Positions 60,962-64,000 of a stretch of 64,000 nucleotides of DNA are shown one piece after another (the first letter of the stretch is position 1; every line of letters starts with the position of its first letter). The notes below the pieces were generated by a model, which was not told where the DNA came from, did no database searches, and was given only the letters and a program-made list of their open reading frames with translations. The position numbers and the translations under genes are program-made. Source of the DNA: Vogesella margarita (GTDB lineage: Bacteria > Pseudomonadota > Gammaproteobacteria > Burkholderiales > Chromobacteriaceae); contig NZ_JAQQLE010000002.1 of NCBI RefSeq assembly GCF_028548475.1, forward strand, positions 310,001 to 374,000. Reading direction: 5' to 3'.

Positions 60962-61390
60962 ATGAGCAGCCTGCACCTCACCGCCTTCAGCCGCCGCGAC
61001 AAGCAGCTGGCCGACCTGACCGCCGCCGCCCACGCCATCCTGGCGCTGGACCGCGCGTTCAAGCGCCTGTTGCCGGGGCAGCTCGGCCAGTTCTGCCAGG
61101 TGGCCTGCGTACGCGACGGCGAGCTGGTGGTCTACGCGCACAACAGCACCGTGGCCGCACGCCTGAAGCTGCTCGGCAACAGCCTGCTGGCGCCGCTGCA
61201 GCGCCAGGGCCACCCGCTGCGCACCCTGCGCGTCAAGGTGCTGCCGACGCCGCCCAAGCTGCGCAAGCCGAAATCCTTTTCCCTGTCCGAGGCCGGCGTC
61301 AGCGCCTTCGACGACGCCGCGCGCCAGATCCGCAACCCGGTGGTGCGCGAGGCGATGCTGGCCCTGCTGGCCCACCACAAATCACGCTGA
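60962..61390 (+). CDS. DUF721 (DciA-like) protein
   Basis: Soluble basic protein of 142 aa with the DUF721 domain in its first 100 residues (LVVYAHNSTVAARLKLL segment). DUF721 defines DciA, the DnaB helicase loader or operator of bacteria that lack DnaC. It is divergent from secA, a neighbourhood also known in other proteobacteria. The frame is open upstream across a 12-mer copy, but ATG 60962 begins the domain. Confidence 0.75.
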   Translation: MSSLHLTAFSRRDKQLADLTAAAHAILALDRAFKRLLPGQLGQFCQVACVRDGELVVYAHNSTVAARLKLLGNSLLAPLQRQGHPLRTLRVKVLPTPPKLRKPKSFSLSEAGVSAFDDAARQIRNPVVREAMLALLAHHKSR

Positions 61391-61544
61391 CGAAGCATGC
61401 CTTGTGCATGATCTGGCGGCGGGTGTGGTATTCCTGAGCGATTGCCGCCCCGCCACGGCGGGCAAGCTGGCGGAGGCCGGTGCCGCCGTTTATGCTGCGG
61501 TGCAGATGCCGACAGAGCATCGTCAACCGGACATTACCCAGATC

Positions 61545-62828
61545 ATGACAACCCTCACCAGCCACCCGTTGCGACGGGTGCTCAACGACGAAGCCCACGC
61601 TCGTCCCCCGATCGCCATTCCGTCGCCGGCGCGACTGACCACGCTGACCCTGCTGTTCGACGACGACGACACCGCGCAGCGCGCCGCCTTCGTCGACCTG
61701 TTCCGCCGCCTCGGCCTGCCGCTGCCCGACCCGCGCGGCGCACACCATACCGGCATCGCCGGCGACCTCACCGTGCGCTGGGCGCTGCATACCGAATTCG
61801 TACGCTACACCTTCGTATTGTCCGGCGACTGCGTCGACCCGTTCGAACGCACCGCGCTGGACCGGCTGCCGAAGGACTGGCTGGCCAGCCTGCCCGGCGA
61901 GCTGATGGTGGCGATCCATGCCGTGCTGCTGCCAGCGTCGCAGGAGGCGCCGGCCAGCGAGATCTCGCAACGCTGGTTCGGCGGCTACGACCTGATCGGC
62001 GCCGAGATCGGCGACGGCAACGGCGTCGCCTACACCGACCTGCGCCTGCACCCGGACGCGCGCCTGAGCGACGGCTTCAGCCGCTACGTGGTGATCGACC
62101 GCGACATGGGACCGTCGCAGTCCGGCCGCATGCTGCAGCGCCTGTTTGAGATCGAGACCTACCGTCTGCTGGCGCTGCTGGCGTTGCCGGAGGCGAAGCG
62201 GCAGGCGCCGGAGCTGAGCCGCCTCGGCACCCAGCTGCGCAGCGTCACCCAGCGAATGGCGGAGCAGAGCGACACCGACGCGCTGCTGTTGGACGAGCTG
62301 ACCGATCTGGCGGCACAGGGCGAACAGCTGATTGCCGAGAGCCAGTACCGCTTCGCCGCCGCGCGCGCCTACTACAAGCTGGTGGAGCGGCGCATCACCG
62401 AGCTGCGCGAGAGCCGGCTGTCCGGGCTGCAGCCGTTCCGCGAATTCATGGAGCGGCGGCTGGTGCCGGCGATGGAAACCTGCGACACCGCGGCCAAGCG
62501 CCAGGAGCGGCTGATGGCACGGCTGCAGCGCAGCACCGCCTTGCTGCGCACGCGGGTGGAAGTGATGCACGAGGCGCAGAACCGCGCGCTCTTGGCGAGC
62601 ATGAACAAGCGCGCCGCGCTGCAGCTGCGGCTGCAGGAGACGGTGGAAGGGCTGTCGGTCGGCGTGCTGACCTACTACGCGATCGGCCTGCTGTCCTATC
62701 TGTTCAAGGCCGGCAAGGCGCTGGGCGCGCCGATCAATGCCGAGCTGGCCACCGGGCTGTCGGTGCCGCTGGTGGCGCTGGCGGTGTGGTGGGGCATGCG
62801 GCGGCTGAAGCGCACCGTGCTGCATTGA
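61545..62828 (+). CDS. DUF3422 family membrane protein
   Basis: Predicted membrane-anchored protein of 427 aa. It starts with the family's HPLRRVLNDEAHARPP, has a soluble domain, a helical coiled-coil stretch (about 240-350) and two C-terminal hydrophobic helices (about 370-420). DUF3422 has no known function. ATG 61545 fits the family; ATG 61506 is possible. It lies 154 nt after the dciA-like gene. Confidence 0.82.
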   Translation: MTTLTSHPLRRVLNDEAHARPPIAIPSPARLTTLTLLFDDDDTAQRAAFVDLFRRLGLPLPDPRGAHHTGIAGDLTVRWALHTEFVRYTFVLSGDCVDPFERTALDRLPKDWLASLPGELMVAIHAVLLPASQEAPASEISQRWFGGYDLIGAEIGDGNGVAYTDLRLHPDARLSDGFSRYVVIDRDMGPSQSGRMLQRLFEIETYRLLALLALPEAKRQAPELSRLGTQLRSVTQRMAEQSDTDALLLDELTDLAAQGEQLIAESQYRFAAARAYYKLVERRITELRESRLSGLQPFREFMERRLVPAMETCDTAAKRQERLMARLQRSTALLRTRVEVMHEAQNRALLASMNKRAALQLRLQETVEGLSVGVLTYYAIGLLSYLFKAGKALGAPINAELATGLSVPLVALAVWWGMRRLKRTVLH

Positions 62829-62843
62829 GTCACTCCAGGCCGC

Positions 62844-62855
62844 AAGGTTGGCCGC
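62844..62855 (+). repeat. Dispersed 12-mer, copy 23
   Basis: Exact copy just before the DUF3422/YfaZ-like terminator. Confidence 0.95.
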
Positions 62856-62860
62856 AATGC

Positions 62861-62896
62861 AAACCGGCCCGACAGCGTGTGCTGTCGGGCCGGTTT
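62861..62896. terminator. Bidirectional terminator between DUF3422 and the YfaZ-like gene
   Basis: A perfect 16-bp stem (62861-62876 with 62881-62896) with a GTGT loop, bounded by AAA and TTT, between convergent genes. A 12-mer copy ends 6 nt upstream. Confidence 0.85.
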
Positions 62897-62916
62897 GTTT
62901 ATCGGGGGCGGGGCGA

Positions 62917-63465
62917 TCAGAACGCGACGCTGACCCCGGCGTAGGCACCGTCGGCGATGCTGCGGTCGCGCTGGCTGTCGTTGCGCTTGACCTCGAACAC
63001 GCGGTAGCCGGCCTCGACGCCGACCAGCTTCAGCGGGCTCCAGCGCAGGCCGACCATGCTGTCGCTCACCGATTTCACGCTGCCGCTGGCAGCCGACGAC
63101 GGCGCGTAGAAGCCCTGTGCGAACAGCTCGGTGCTGGCCGGCAGGTCGATGGTCAGGCGGCCGCCGACCATGGCGGCGCTGGCGTAGCCGTCCGACTCCA
63201 GGTAGGCGAGCTTGCCGCCCAGATCCAGGCGCATCAGCGCCGGCACCGGCAGGCCGAACATCACGCCGATGGCGCTGGCCTGTGGCTTGTCGCCCTGCGG
63301 CACGTCCTTGCGCGCCACGATGTGGTCGAGGCTGATGCCGGGGCCGAGGCCGGTCGGCATGCGGGTGAGGAAGTCGTAGTCGCTGCCGCGGGCGAGGGTG
63401 GTATCGCCGGCAACGGCGGACAGTGGCAGGCAGGCGGCCAGCGCCAGCAGGACGGGTTTCAGCAT
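62917..63465 (-). CDS. YfaZ-like outer-membrane protein
   Basis: Predicted outer-membrane beta-barrel of 182 aa. A signal peptide (cleavage near LSAVAGD) precedes alternating beta strands ending in GAYAGVSVAF, with a terminal phenylalanine as in barrel proteins. The pattern resembles the YfaZ family. Start ATG 63465 has GGAG 7 nt upstream. Function unknown. Confidence 0.65.
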   Translation of the reverse strand: MLKPVLLALAACLPLSAVAGDTTLARGSDYDFLTRMPTGLGPGISLDHIVARKDVPQGDKPQASAIGVMFGLPVPALMRLDLGGKLAYLESDGYASAAMVGGRLTIDLPASTELFAQGFYAPSSAASGSVKSVSDSMVGLRWSPLKLVGVEAGYRVFEVKRNDSQRDRSIADGAYAGVSVAF

Positions 63466-63493
63466 GATGTTCTCCGGAAAAAGGGGAGCGATG

Positions 63494-64000
63494 TTACGCC
63501 TGTCCGGCGCCACCTTCCAGCTCGGTGACGCGTTGCAGCAGGCTGGCGACGGTCTGCTCCAGCGCGCTGACGCGCTCGGCGAGGCTGTCGTCGCCGCTGG
63601 CGGGCGCGGTGGTGGCGGCGGGCTGTGTCATCGGATGCAGGGTATGCACCCAGCGCGCCTCGCGCTCGCCCGGCTGGCGTGCCAGCTTCAGCACCAGCGG
63701 CGGGTACTTGTCGGCCAGCGCATTCAGCGCGGTCTCCACCTCCTCGACACTGCCAAAGCTGTACAGGCGGCCGGCGCGGGTGCGCAGCTCGGCGGCAGTC
63801 TGCGCGCCGCGCAGCATCAGCAGCGCCAGTGCGGCCAACCTTGCACCGTCGATGTTCCACGCGTAGTTGAGGCGGTGCTCGTACTTGGCGACGCGGCTGC
63901 CGGCCGGCAGGCGCTCGTTGATCAGCTTGGCGGCAAGCAGGCTGTCCAGCGTGGCACTGAGATCGGCCTCGCTCAGCTGCATCACCGGCTCGCGGCTGGT
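63494..64000 (-). CDS. yceH: YceH/DUF480 family protein (5' end outside window)
   Basis: C-terminal part of a YceH-like protein, probable tandem winged-helix fold. The frame continues to the window edge as TSREPVMQLSEADL, a conserved YceH segment, so codons 63980-63985 are not the start. A C-terminal coiled coil (LAERVSALEQTVASLLQRVTELE) follows the folded part. It carries an exact 12-mer at 63831-63842, read as ARLAA. Function not established. Confidence 0.85.
   Translation of the reverse strand, partial: TSREPVMQLSEADLSATLDSLLAAKLINERLPAGSRVAKYEHRLNYAWNIDGARLAALALLMLRGAQTAAELRTRAGRLYSFGSVEEVETALNALADKYPPLVLKLARQPGEREARWVHTLHPMTQPAATTAPASGDDSLAERVSALEQTVASLLQRVTELEGGAGQA
63831..63842 (-). 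repeat. Dispersed 12-mer, copy 24
   Basis: Exact copy inside yceH, read as ARLAA. Confidence 0.95.

Overview
The window reads as chromosomal, high-GC DNA of a Gram-negative betaproteobacterium, most likely order Neisseriales (Chromobacteriaceae; Vogesella- or Chromobacterium-like). This placement is an inference: outer-membrane genes (lpxC, PCuAC, YfaZ-like), CNP1-like and DUF3422 proteins, a DUF721/DciA gene divergent from secA, and a complete dcw cluster that ends in lpxC. No rRNA, tRNA, CRISPR array, phage or insertion sequence was seen.

Layout. 0-7 kb: biotin genes bioB (5'-truncated by the window), bioF, bioH and bioC, interrupted by a GAF-GAF-GGDEF-EAL cyclic-di-GMP gene, then a patatin-like lipoprotein whose signal-peptide codons overlap an intrinsic terminator. 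7.8-16.6 kb: a GST, dinB with a SelW-like gene, a CHASE4/EAL protein, glpQ, a chemoreceptor and a PCuAC copper chaperone. 16.8-19.9 kb: marC, an AraC-type regulator, azlC-azlD and a DGC-domain protein; the regulator and azlC each carry the same 15-bp sequence exactly 54 nt before their start codons. 20-25.6 kb (minus): mreB-mreC-mreD-mrdA-rodA, the cell-shape operon. 25.8-29.1 kb: gatC-gatA-gatB, the Glu/Asp-tRNA amidotransferase. 29.3-47.2 kb: the dcw cluster mraZ-rsmH-ftsL-ftsI-murE-murF-mraY-murD-ftsW-murG-murC-ddl-ftsQ-ftsA-ftsZ-lpxC, many genes overlapping by 4 bp, preceded by a sigma-70-type promoter and four 10-bp-spaced MraZ boxes. 47.3-50.4 kb (minus): psd, an EamA transporter, CNP1-like and NRDE genes. 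50.5-57.7 kb: tusA-like, pyrC and an oppABCDF peptide importer. 58-64 kb: secA, dciA-like, DUF3422, YfaZ-like and a partial yceH.

The most unusual feature is a dispersed 12-mer, AAGGTTGGCCGC, with 24 exact copies in 64 kb on both strands (about one per 2.7 kb). Sixteen are intergenic and eight are inside coding genes. The wider consensus is CAAGGTTGGCCGCAAG. Copies occur singly, as inverted pairs that form hairpins, and at a ribosome-binding position. The pattern resembles a DNA uptake sequence but does not match the Neisseria DUS dialects I know.

Functionally the window is dominated by envelope growth and division: lipid II synthesis (mur genes, mraY, murG), elongation (mre, mrd, rodA), septation (fts genes), lipid A (lpxC), phosphatidylethanolamine (psd) and protein export (secA).
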